Of a stretch of DNA of 64,000 nucleotides, positions 1-6,767 are shown one piece after another. Position numbers and translations under genes: made by a program. Below the pieces are notes generated by a model. The model was not told where the DNA came from and did no database searches. It saw nothing but the letters and a program-made list of their open reading frames with translations. The stretch covers positions 1 through 64,000 of the forward strand of contig DASWVB010000023.1 in the NCBI GenBank assembly GCA_036401375.1, in the 5' to 3' direction. The stretch comes from DASWUZ01 sp036401375 (GTDB lineage Bacteria > Acidobacteriota > Terriglobia > Terriglobales > Acidobacteriaceae). The stretch's first letter is position 1, and each line of letters starts with the position of its first letter.

Positions 1-89
1 TGCCTGACCAGCCGGCGCCCTCCACAGGCTGACGCGAGAGGGTACACTCATCTGTTGCAGAGGCACGACATCCTCGAGAGGCAGGTAAG

Positions 90-2471
90 ATGAGTCCAGG
101 TTTTCGACGCACACTGGTGCGGTGGGTTGCCATCGTGGGTCTGGCGCTGGTTGCTGGTGCGGCCGCGCATGCGCAGAAGGTAGTACTCGAGCGCGGCGAG
201 GCGACCATAGTCCTCGAGCCCTACGCCCCGAATATCATCCGCGTCACCCTGAGCAAGATGAAGGAAGCGGCCAGCGCGGCGCCCGGTTACGGGGTCGTTG
301 GCGCTCCCTCGGCTGAGGGGTGGAAGCACATACAAACCGTTGATGGTGACACGTATCGATCGTCGCGGCTGATCGTCAGGGTCGACGGTGACCGGCCGGG
401 GCATCCTGTTCCGAGCGAGCTTGATATCGCAAAGTTCTTTAACGGATCCGCTCCCGACGCCCACATCGTGGTCTCGACGGTCGACGGCAAGACGCTCACC
501 GACATGCAGAGCTGGGCGATGGCCGTGCCCAACCACAAGGACGGGACAGCGAGCCTCGATAACGACCGCCGTCCGGCCGACGCGCCTTTCTTTGTGGTCG
601 GCGCGAACTTCGCCTCCCCTGACGACGAGCACTACTACGGACTGGGACAGAACCAGGAAGGATTCTTCGATCATCGGGGGCACACCATCCGCTGCTGGCA
701 CGACTACGTCTCGGCGGGCGGCCCGAATGTGTGTGTCCCCTTCCTCGTGACGAATAAAGGCTATGGATTGCTCTGGGACAATCCGTCGAAGACGACCATC
801 ATCCCCGGGTTGAACGAGCAGACCCGCTGGAGCTCGGAGGTCGGCGACCGCGTCTCCTACTTCGTCATCGCGGGCAACAATACGGACGAGATCTACGGCG
901 GATACCGGCAGCTCACCGGCGTAACTCCGATGCTTCCCAAGGCGGCTTACGGGTACATCCAGTGCAAGCAGAAGTACTCGACGCAGGACGAGGTGCTCGC
1001 CGTCGCCAAGGGCTATCGCGAGCGCCATCTGCCGGCCGATGTGATCGTGGTCGACTGGTTCTACTACACCAGGATGGGCCAGATGGACATGGACCCGGTG
1101 AAGTGGCCTGACCCGACGGCCATGAACAAGCAGCTGCACGAGATGGGGTTCCAGACCATGATCAGCGTGTGGCCGCGCTTCACGCCGGGGTCGCGCTACT
1201 TCGACACGGTGCTTAAGAACGGCTGGTTTGAGCACACAGCCGATGGCAAGCCTGTGAACGGTCTGCCTTACGATCGCGCTGGCTCCGACATAGATACGAC
1301 TGACCCTGCCGCGGCTAAGTGGTTCTGGGGAGTGATCCGCGACAACCTGGTCAGCAAGGGATTCGACTCTTTCTGGGCCGATGAGACCGAGCCTGACCTG
1401 CCTCCGAATGGCGCCTACTGGAAGATCGGGCCCGGCACGCGTTACTTCAATGTGTATCCGCTCTTCCACACCGGCGCGATCTATGACGGCTTTCGCCGCG
1501 ACGTTCCACACCGCGCATTGATACTCAGCCGCGACGCTTACCTTGGATCGCAGCACAATGGCACGATCATGTGGTCGTCCGATATCTTTCCCACCTGGGA
1601 TACATTGAAGCGCCAGGTACCTATCGGTCTCGACTTCACTGCGACGGGCATGGCTTACTGGAGTAACGACACAGGTGGATGGCAGTACCTGCCCAGGGAG
1701 CATCACCCAGTGCACCCACCGCTGCTCGACCCATCGGACGCGCGAGATAATGTCGGCGGATATGATGATTATCCCGAGCTCTACACCCGCTGGTTCGAAT
1801 ATGCGACATTTCTGCCGATTTTCAGGACGCACGGCAGCAGGACTTACAACGAGGTCTGGTCATACGGTAAGCAGGCTGAGCCTATTCTTGAGAATTATCT
1901 AAAGCTGCGCTATGAATTAATGCCATATATCTACTCGCTGGGCTATGGCACTTATAAGACCGGCGCGCCTTATATGCGGGCCCTCTTCATGGACTTTCCG
2001 AACGATCCCAAGGTGGCTGAACTGGGCGATGAGTATATGTTCGGGCCGGCCTTCCTTGTAACTCCCGTGACGGAGCAGGGCGCAACCACTCGCAAGGTCT
2101 ATTTACCGGCCGGAGCGGACTGGTATAACTACTGGACCAGGGAGCGCTTTCACGGCGGGCAGACGATCGAGGTCGCTGCGCCTATCGACAAGCTGCCGCT
2201 CTTCGTGCGGGCCGGTTCGATCGTCCCCATGGGCGCGCCGGTGGATAGCACCCGCGACGCGCAGAAGATCTCGAAGGTCGAGGTCTACCCGGGCGCGGAT
2301 GCTGACTTCACGATGTACTCCGATGATGGAGTGACCTACGACTACGAAAAGACCGGCGGCCAGGTCACCCCGATGCACTGGGACGACGCGGCAGCAAGGT
2401 TGACTTACCCCGGCAAGGGCGGCGCCCCTGCGGGCTCAGACGCCGCGCCGGTCGAAGTCATCGGCAGATAG
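90..2471 (+). CDS. Secreted GH31 alpha-glycosidase (alpha-xylosidase/alpha-glucosidase type)
   Basis: Hydrolyses alpha-linked glucose or xylose residues from oligo- or polysaccharides, probably in the periplasm or outside the cell. The first about 28 residues are a signal peptide (basic RRTLVRW, then a hydrophobic stretch ending AHAQ). The catalytic (beta/alpha)8 barrel carries the family nucleophile motif GFDSFWADETEPD, with the nucleophile expected at Asp431, and WSSDIFPTWDTLKRQ, with the likely acid/base Asp498. The C-terminal 100 residues (VEVYPGADADFTMYSDDG) match the beta-sandwich DUF5110 module that normally closes GH31 enzymes. At 793 aa it is full length. The WADETEPD form is commoner in alpha-xylosidase-like members, but the substrate cannot be fixed from sequence. 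A GAGAGGCAGG stretch precedes the ATG. No sugar transporter or regulator lies beside it. Confidence 0.9.
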   Translation: MSPGFRRTLVRWVAIVGLALVAGAAAHAQKVVLERGEATIVLEPYAPNIIRVTLSKMKEAASAAPGYGVVGAPSAEGWKHIQTVDGDTYRSSRLIVRVDGDRPGHPVPSELDIAKFFNGSAPDAHIVVSTVDGKTLTDMQSWAMAVPNHKDGTASLDNDRRPADAPFFVVGANFASPDDEHYYGLGQNQEGFFDHRGHTIRCWHDYVSAGGPNVCVPFLVTNKGYGLLWDNPSKTTIIPGLNEQTRWSSEVGDRVSYFVIAGNNTDEIYGGYRQLTGVTPMLPKAAYGYIQCKQKYSTQDEVLAVAKGYRERHLPADVIVVDWFYYTRMGQMDMDPVKWPDPTAMNKQLHEMGFQTMISVWPRFTPGSRYFDTVLKNGWFEHTADGKPVNGLPYDRAGSDIDTTDPAAAKWFWGVIRDNLVSKGFDSFWADETEPDLPPNGAYWKIGPGTRYFNVYPLFHTGAIYDGFRRDVPHRALILSRDAYLGSQHNGTIMWSSDIFPTWDTLKRQVPIGLDFTATGMAYWSNDTGGWQYLPREHHPVHPPLLDPSDARDNVGGYDDYPELYTRWFEYATFLPIFRTHGSRTYNEVWSYGKQAEPILENYLKLRYELMPYIYSLGYGTYKTGAPYMRALFMDFPNDPKVAELGDEYMFGPAFLVTPVTEQGATTRKVYLPAGADWYNYWTRERFHGGQTIEVAAPIDKLPLFVRAGSIVPMGAPVDSTRDAQKISKVEVYPGADADFTMYSDDGVTYDYEKTGGQVTPMHWDDAAARLTYPGKGGAPAGSDAAPVEVIGR

Positions 2472-2548
2472 GCTCGTACAGCCAAGCGTCAGGACTTTGC
2501 ACCGCTAGGATTGGTCGCTGCGTGAGATTTTGCTGCACACTCCACATA

Positions 2549-2574
2549 CCCATGTCTCAGAATCGAGACATGGG
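2549..2574. repeat. Intergenic hairpin element CCCATGTCTC/GAGACATGGG, copy 1
   Basis: Perfect 10-bp inverted repeat CCCATGTCTC (2549-2558) and GAGACATGGG (2565-2574) around a 6-nt loop, in the 191-nt gap between the GH31 gene and the VanW-fusion gene. There is no T-run, so it is not a classical terminator. A closely related hairpin lies at 6615-6648, which suggests a dispersed repeat rather than a chance stem. The rest of this gap holds no convincing gene. Confidence 0.7.
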
Positions 2575-2662
2575 CCACCCATAGCTGTTCGTTCCGCCGT
2601 TATCGAAGTGGAGACCTTGAAGAAGATACCGTCGTCCCCCCGGGTGGAGGGTAAAGCTTGAT

Positions 2663-4498
2663 TTGGCGCCGGACAAGGAAATTGGCTGGCCAGACTCACG
2701 GACTAGAATACAGCCTGAGATGCTCAAGAGCGACGTAGTGCCAGAAGCTGTGGAGGTACCAAGCCGGCTGGAAGCAGCGCTCTTCAGGCTGAAGGCTACC
2801 TTGCTTCAGGTGAAACGAATGGCATCGGACTCGCGGCAGCACCTCCGTCGCTTTCCTCAGGACCTTGCACGCGGCTCCCAGACTATACTGGCCAGTTCCT
2901 CAAGCCCTTTGTGGACTGATGAGCGAGCATCAGAACAGTGGTACCAACTCGGAAAAGTCCAAAACATCCGTCTGGCAGCGAAGCGTTTGAACGGTACTGT
3001 GGTCCCGGCGGGCGGCGTCTTCAGCTTCTGGCGGACTGTCGGTAGACCTACAAAGTTTCATGGCTACGTTGAAGGCCGCATGCTGCAGCAAGGCTGCATG
3101 GTACCGTCGATCGGCGGCGGTCTGTGTCAGCTTTCGAACGCTCTATATGGTGTGGCGCTCCTCGCCGGATGCGAGATTGTGGAGCGCCATGCCCACTCAC
3201 GGATTGTGCCCGGCTCAGCCACAGCGGTCGGTCGGGATGCGACAGTAGCCTGGAACTACGTCGATCTGCGCTTCCGATGCAGGACAACTGTGCGCATCAA
3301 CGTCCAGATGACAAGTTCCGATCTGATCGTCAGCCTTGAAGGAGAAGCTCAGGAGCATCGGGCCGGGATCAACCTACACTGTTCTCCGATCACTCCCTTC
3401 GTCTCAAAATTTGGCTGCGACAGCTGCGGCCGTGTGCAGTGTTTTCGGCACGGCAGTTCCCGTAGTGCGGCAAAGAGGCGGACGGCCTTTTTGCTTGATG
3501 CGGCGTGGCCAGAGTTTCGGAGGTTTGTCTCTGAGAGCCAGGCGCCACACGACGCCGCCGCGATTCCAATTCGAGGGAAGCGTTGGCGGAGGCCAAATTA
3601 CGACTGGCCCACGGCAGACATCGGCAGCGTGAGGACCGCGACTATCACCACTCTTCAATTTGCGCTTGCCTCCCGACGGCTGGCACATCAGGGAGCGGCT
3701 CGCCAGCGAGCTCTACTCGACAGGGCTCGGAAGCTGTCCGCCACTCTGGCGGGTGCTCTCGATCCTGACATAGACAACGTCGTCGTTTCACAATCTTTGC
3801 TCCCTTTTCTGTGGATGAGCGGAGATCTGGGCGGTCGAGGTGTTCACGTGCTCATGACCGGTCTCCCCATGGCCTCCTCACAGCTAGCGCTCGATGCTGC
3901 GGCAGAGGCGCACCCCGAGTCCCCAACTCTCCTGGATTTTCGAGCGCCATCTTGGTTGACAGACTATGAAGACGAAGCACTGGAATGTGCAGAGCGCATC
4001 ATCACGCCGCACTCCGCCGTCGCTGCACTGTTTGCTCACAAGTTAGTGCGGCTACCGTGGGACTTGCCTCTTTCCGGGCCCATCGTGCCGCGCGAGCGAA
4101 GTGAAATGCCAGTGCTTTACTTTCCTGGACCCACAGTCGGGCGCAAGGGAGCTTACGAGGTACGAGAGGCTGCCGTAATGGTAGGCGCTAAAGTCTGGGT
4201 CCGAGGCCCGCAACTCGAGGGAGACGGTTTTTGGCAAGGGGTCAACACTGAACCAGGTACATTCAGGTGCCAGCCTCAGGTCGATGCGGTGGTTGCACCT
4301 TCGATTTTGGAGTCGCAGCCACGTGAGCTGCTACGAATGATGGCGGCGAAGATTCCAGTAATCGCGACGGACGCTTGCGGGCTAGTCGGCCTTCCCGGCG
4401 TAATCACGGTCCCCATACTAGACTCACAGGCTCTTGCGCGGGCGATACTTGACCTTCGAAGCACAGGGATGTCGTCATTTGGACGCGGTGAGATGTAG
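2663..4498 (+). CDS. VanW-domain protein fused to a glycosyltransferase-like C-terminal half
   Basis: Residues about 60-250 match the VanW family: the VVPAGGVFSFWRTVGRP block, GGGLCQLSNALYGVALLAG, and GRDATVAWNYVDLRFRC. VanW was named from vancomycin clusters; its biochemical role is unknown and it is usually linked to the envelope. Residues about 365-600 resemble the C-terminal half of a GT-B glycosyltransferase: a FPGPTVGRKGAYEVREAA loop and VVAPSILESQPRELLRMMAA, placed where a nucleotide-sugar pocket with a late Glu is expected, then IPVIATDACG. No signal peptide is visible, so a cytoplasmic or membrane-attached location is likely. The TTG start at 2663 has GGAGGG about 11 nt upstream; ATG 2720 is an alternative with a weaker site. 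Codon usage looks less GC-rich than in its neighbours, a possible sign of acquisition. A two-domain reading is inference. Confidence 0.65.
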   Translation: MAPDKEIGWPDSRTRIQPEMLKSDVVPEAVEVPSRLEAALFRLKATLLQVKRMASDSRQHLRRFPQDLARGSQTILASSSSPLWTDERASEQWYQLGKVQNIRLAAKRLNGTVVPAGGVFSFWRTVGRPTKFHGYVEGRMLQQGCMVPSIGGGLCQLSNALYGVALLAGCEIVERHAHSRIVPGSATAVGRDATVAWNYVDLRFRCRTTVRINVQMTSSDLIVSLEGEAQEHRAGINLHCSPITPFVSKFGCDSCGRVQCFRHGSSRSAAKRRTAFLLDAAWPEFRRFVSESQAPHDAAAIPIRGKRWRRPNYDWPTADIGSVRTATITTLQFALASRRLAHQGAARQRALLDRARKLSATLAGALDPDIDNVVVSQSLLPFLWMSGDLGGRGVHVLMTGLPMASSQLALDAAAEAHPESPTLLDFRAPSWLTDYEDEALECAERIITPHSAVAALFAHKLVRLPWDLPLSGPIVPRERSEMPVLYFPGPTVGRKGAYEVREAAVMVGAKVWVRGPQLEGDGFWQGVNTEPGTFRCQPQVDAVVAPSILESQPRELLRMMAAKIPVIATDACGLVGLPGVITVPILDSQALARAILDLRSTGMSSFGRGEM

Positions 4499-4550
4499 GT
4501 TTTCGGACGCGACCGTAGCTCATTAGGCCCTGCGGAAGTGCAATTACCTA

Positions 4551-4579
4551 TTGATTTACGGAGAAATATCCGTTAGAGT
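4551..4579 (+). promoter_or_regulatory. Candidate sigma70-type promoter for the 75-aa protein gene
   Basis: TTGATT (4551-4556), a 17-nt spacer, then TAGAGT (4574-4579), about 100 nt upstream of the small gene at 4683. The spacer holds a short perfect inverted repeat ACGGA/TCCGT (4558-4562 and 4569-4573) that could be an operator. The region is AT-rich against its surroundings. Matches to consensus are moderate, so this is a candidate only. Confidence 0.4.
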
Positions 4580-4682
4580 AGATAAGTTTGTGTCACCCCG
4601 GCGGGCCTGCTCCACCTAGAGCAAAGTCATTAGCGCCGGGCGCCTTTGTACGTCACTTTGTACCGCTAAGGACAACAAAACA

Positions 4683-4910
4683 ATGGCTAAGCGTCGTGGA
4701 AATCCGAATTGGGGAAAGCCCGAGCCGATCGGTCCTGTCGTTCCTACCGTCACCTCGTTCGAGCAGGTGGTCAAGGAGTTCAAGCTGACTCCGGATCAGT
4801 ATATCCGCTCCACTCGCCTTCGCGAATGGGCGCGCCGGAACAAGAACTCGAAGTATATCCCCGAGCCGCTCCTTGAGGCCTGGGGCTTTGAGATCGAATC
4901 TACTCTCTAG
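4683..4910 (+). CDS. Conserved-looking small basic protein of unknown function
   Basis: A 75-aa soluble protein with a basic N-terminus (MAKRRGNPNWGKPEP), a short helix region around FEQVVKEFKLTPDQYI and a basic STRLREWARRNKNSKYIPE segment. I do not recognise a family. It is convincing as a gene because it has a weak AAGGA site upstream, a candidate promoter at 4551-4579, strong codon bias and a strong terminator 37 nt after the stop, making a monocistronic unit. The charge pattern would fit a nucleic-acid or ribosome-associated protein, but that is speculation. Confidence 0.7.
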   Translation: MAKRRGNPNWGKPEPIGPVVPTVTSFEQVVKEFKLTPDQYIRSTRLREWARRNKNSKYIPEPLLEAWGFEIESTL

Positions 4911-4946
4911 GCCGCAAAGACCGATCACGCGAAAGATCGTAAGGCC

Positions 4947-4976
4947 AGGGGCGTTCCCAATCGGGAACGCCCCTTT
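4947..4976 (+). terminator. Rho-independent terminator after the 75-aa protein gene
   Basis: A 12-bp perfect stem AGGGGCGTTCCC/GGGAACGCCCCT with an AATC loop, ending in TTT. It lies 37 nt after the small gene's stop and 26 nt before the next start, so it insulates the two units. Confidence 0.85.
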
Positions 4977-5001
4977 CGCTGCTTGCGTACAATCTATCTG
5001 G

Positions 5002-5811
5002 ATGCACTCGAGAGCGATTAGCGCGTCGACCCTGCTGCTTGCGCTCCTCGGAGCCTCGTCCATCGCTCGTGGCGAGCGGATTCAGGACCTCCCTGCGCCG
5101 GCCAACTACGTCAGCGATGTGGCCGGAGTGCTCTCCGCCGACACGCAGCAGCAGTTGAATCAGTACTGCTCCGAGGTCGACCACCAGGCCCACGCCCAGA
5201 TTGCAGTTGTCACCATCAAGACTCTGGATGGCGACGATCCGTCCGACTACGCGGTCAAGCTCGAGGAGGCCTGGAAGGTCGGGCCGAAGGCAAGCGACAA
5301 GGGCGTGATCGTGCTGCTCGCCGCGGCCGACCATAAGTACTGGATTGAGGTCGGCTACGGCCTGGAAGGCATTCTGCCGGACGGCAAGGTCGGCAATATC
5401 GGCCGCACCATGGTTCCGGCGCTGCGGGCCGGCAACTACGACGATGCGGTCACCGGCGCAGTCACCCAGATCGGCCAGACCATTGCCGCCGACGCGGGCG
5501 TCACGCTGCAGCAGCCCGTCGCCCCACAGGGCCCGCCGGAGGAGCAGCCGCAGACGGGATTTTCCTTCGGGCGGCTGATCTTCTTCGGGATCATCCTGCT
5601 GGTCTTCATCGTCATGGCGAGCCGGGCTCGCGGCGGCGGTCTGCTGGGCTTCCTGCTCGGTATGTTTCTCGGTGGTGGAGGCAGAGGCGGCTGGGGTGGC
5701 GGCGGCTTCGGCGGCGGTGGAGGTTTTGGCGGCGGCGGCGGAGATGGTGGCGGCTTTGGAGGGTTTGGCGGCGGAAGCTCCGGAGGCGGCGGTGCCGGAG
5801 GCAGTTGGTAA
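5002..5811 (+). CDS. TPM-domain membrane-anchored protein (YgcG family) with glycine-rich tail
   Basis: The 269-aa product has an N-terminal signal sequence (about residues 1-24), a TPM domain (about 30-155) including VAGVLSADTQQQLNQYC, AQIAVVTIKTLDGDDPSDYA and KYWIEVGYGLEGILPDG, one membrane segment (about 190-210, LIFFGIILLVFIVMA) and a very Gly-rich C-terminus. TPM domains have been linked to acid phosphatase activity and photosystem repair in plants; the bacterial role is unclear. It is followed 146 nt later by lemA, and TPM and LemA genes are commonly paired in bacteria. An upstream in-frame ATG at 4873 would run through the terminator and the previous gene, so the ATG at 5002 was chosen. 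Confidence 0.85.
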   Translation: MHSRAISASTLLLALLGASSIARGERIQDLPAPANYVSDVAGVLSADTQQQLNQYCSEVDHQAHAQIAVVTIKTLDGDDPSDYAVKLEEAWKVGPKASDKGVIVLLAAADHKYWIEVGYGLEGILPDGKVGNIGRTMVPALRAGNYDDAVTGAVTQIGQTIAADAGVTLQQPVAPQGPPEEQPQTGFSFGRLIFFGIILLVFIVMASRARGGGLLGFLLGMFLGGGGRGGWGGGGFGGGGGFGGGGGDGGGFGGFGGGSSGGGGAGGSW

Positions 5812-5957
5812 GCTGGTCTGAGCGCCTGGCGCAGTTCAACGTCGAGCGGAGTGCGGCAGCATCAGAGTTGAAGGCACGGGAGCCGAAGCGCAAATTTCGG
5901 TGATCAGAGCCGGGCCGAAAGGCTCGGCGGCAGCAGGAAGGTTTCAAGGAGAGTGGA

Positions 5958-6536
5958 ATGAGACGGGGACTTTGGGTCGGAATAGGCATCATCGCAGTTC
6001 TCTTCTTTATCGTTCTGCTGGGATTTGGCAGCTACGTCAACGCACGCAACCAGATGGTCGTCAAGCAGGAGACGGTGAAGACAGCGTGGTCGCAGGTAGA
6101 CATCGTTCTGCAGCGGCGGGCAGACCTGATTCCCAACCTGGTTGAGACCGTAAAGGGCTACGCCAAGCAGGAGCAGACGGTGTTCGGCGACATCGCGAAT
6201 GCACGCGCGGGCCTGCTGAATGCGCGCGACCCGGCGAGCAAGATCGCGGCTAACGGTCAGCTCGACGGCGCGCTCGGCCGTCTGCTCGTCCTGACGGAGA
6301 ACTATCCGGATTTGAAGTCGAATGCCAACTTCCAGGCGCTCCAGGACGAGCTGGCGGGCAGCGAGAACCGCATCGCGGTCGAGCGCCGCCGCTATAACGA
6401 GGCCCTGCAGGACTATAACGTCTTCATCCGGCAATTTCCCAACAGCTTCTGGGCGGGCATCGCCGGCTTCCAGGTGAACAACGCCTACTTCGAGGCCTCC
6501 GAGGGCTCCCGCACCGTACCGAATGTGAAGTTCTAG
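5958..6536 (+). CDS. lemA: LemA family protein
   Basis: A 192-aa protein with one N-terminal membrane helix (about residues 4-26) and a helical LemA domain. The family hallmark VDIVLQRRADLIPNLVETVK is followed by YAKQEQTVFGDIANARAG, ALGRLLVLTENYPDLKSN and the end block YNEALQDYNVFIRQFP. LemA proteins have an outward-facing N-terminus, one helix and an unknown role in envelope processes. A good ribosome site (AAGGAGAG) lies just before the ATG. It sits after the TPM-domain gene, the usual arrangement, and is followed by a hairpin terminator. Confidence 0.93.
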   Translation: MRRGLWVGIGIIAVLFFIVLLGFGSYVNARNQMVVKQETVKTAWSQVDIVLQRRADLIPNLVETVKGYAKQEQTVFGDIANARAGLLNARDPASKIAANGQLDGALGRLLVLTENYPDLKSNANFQALQDELAGSENRIAVERRRYNEALQDYNVFIRQFPNSFWAGIAGFQVNNAYFEASEGSRTVPNVKF

Positions 6537-6614
6537 CCAACTCGGATTCAGCCCCTGACGGCTGCGCCGGCGGCCATGAATCCAGGTATGGCTGCACTCA
6601 CGTCATAAAAAGAG

Positions 6615-6653
6615 AAATCCCATGTCTCGCAGTCGAGGCATGGGATTTTTCTG
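6615..6653. terminator. Hairpin after lemA, copy 2 of the CATGTCTC/GAGACATG element
   Basis: A 15-position stem AAATCCCATGTCTCG (6615-6629) and CGAGGCATGGGATTT (6634-6648) with one G-T type mismatch, continuing into TTTTT. A run of A precedes it, so it can terminate in both directions. Its core is nearly identical to the hairpin at 2549-2574; here the element evidently serves as the lemA terminator. Confidence 0.8.
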
Positions 6654-6767
6654 TGCAGCGGGACATTACCGATGGGGAAGGTCCTGCCGGCTGCCCATGC
6701 GCTTCCGCGACAAAGCTGCGCAAGCAGGGTCTCTATGTGCAGAGCCCTCCGCTCGGGAGCGACACCC

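Noticed and set aside
48..1832. A 594-codon open frame opposite the GH31 gene
   Set aside because: Antisense to clear GH31 motifs, His/Arg/Val-rich composition typical of a shadow frame, no ribosome site.
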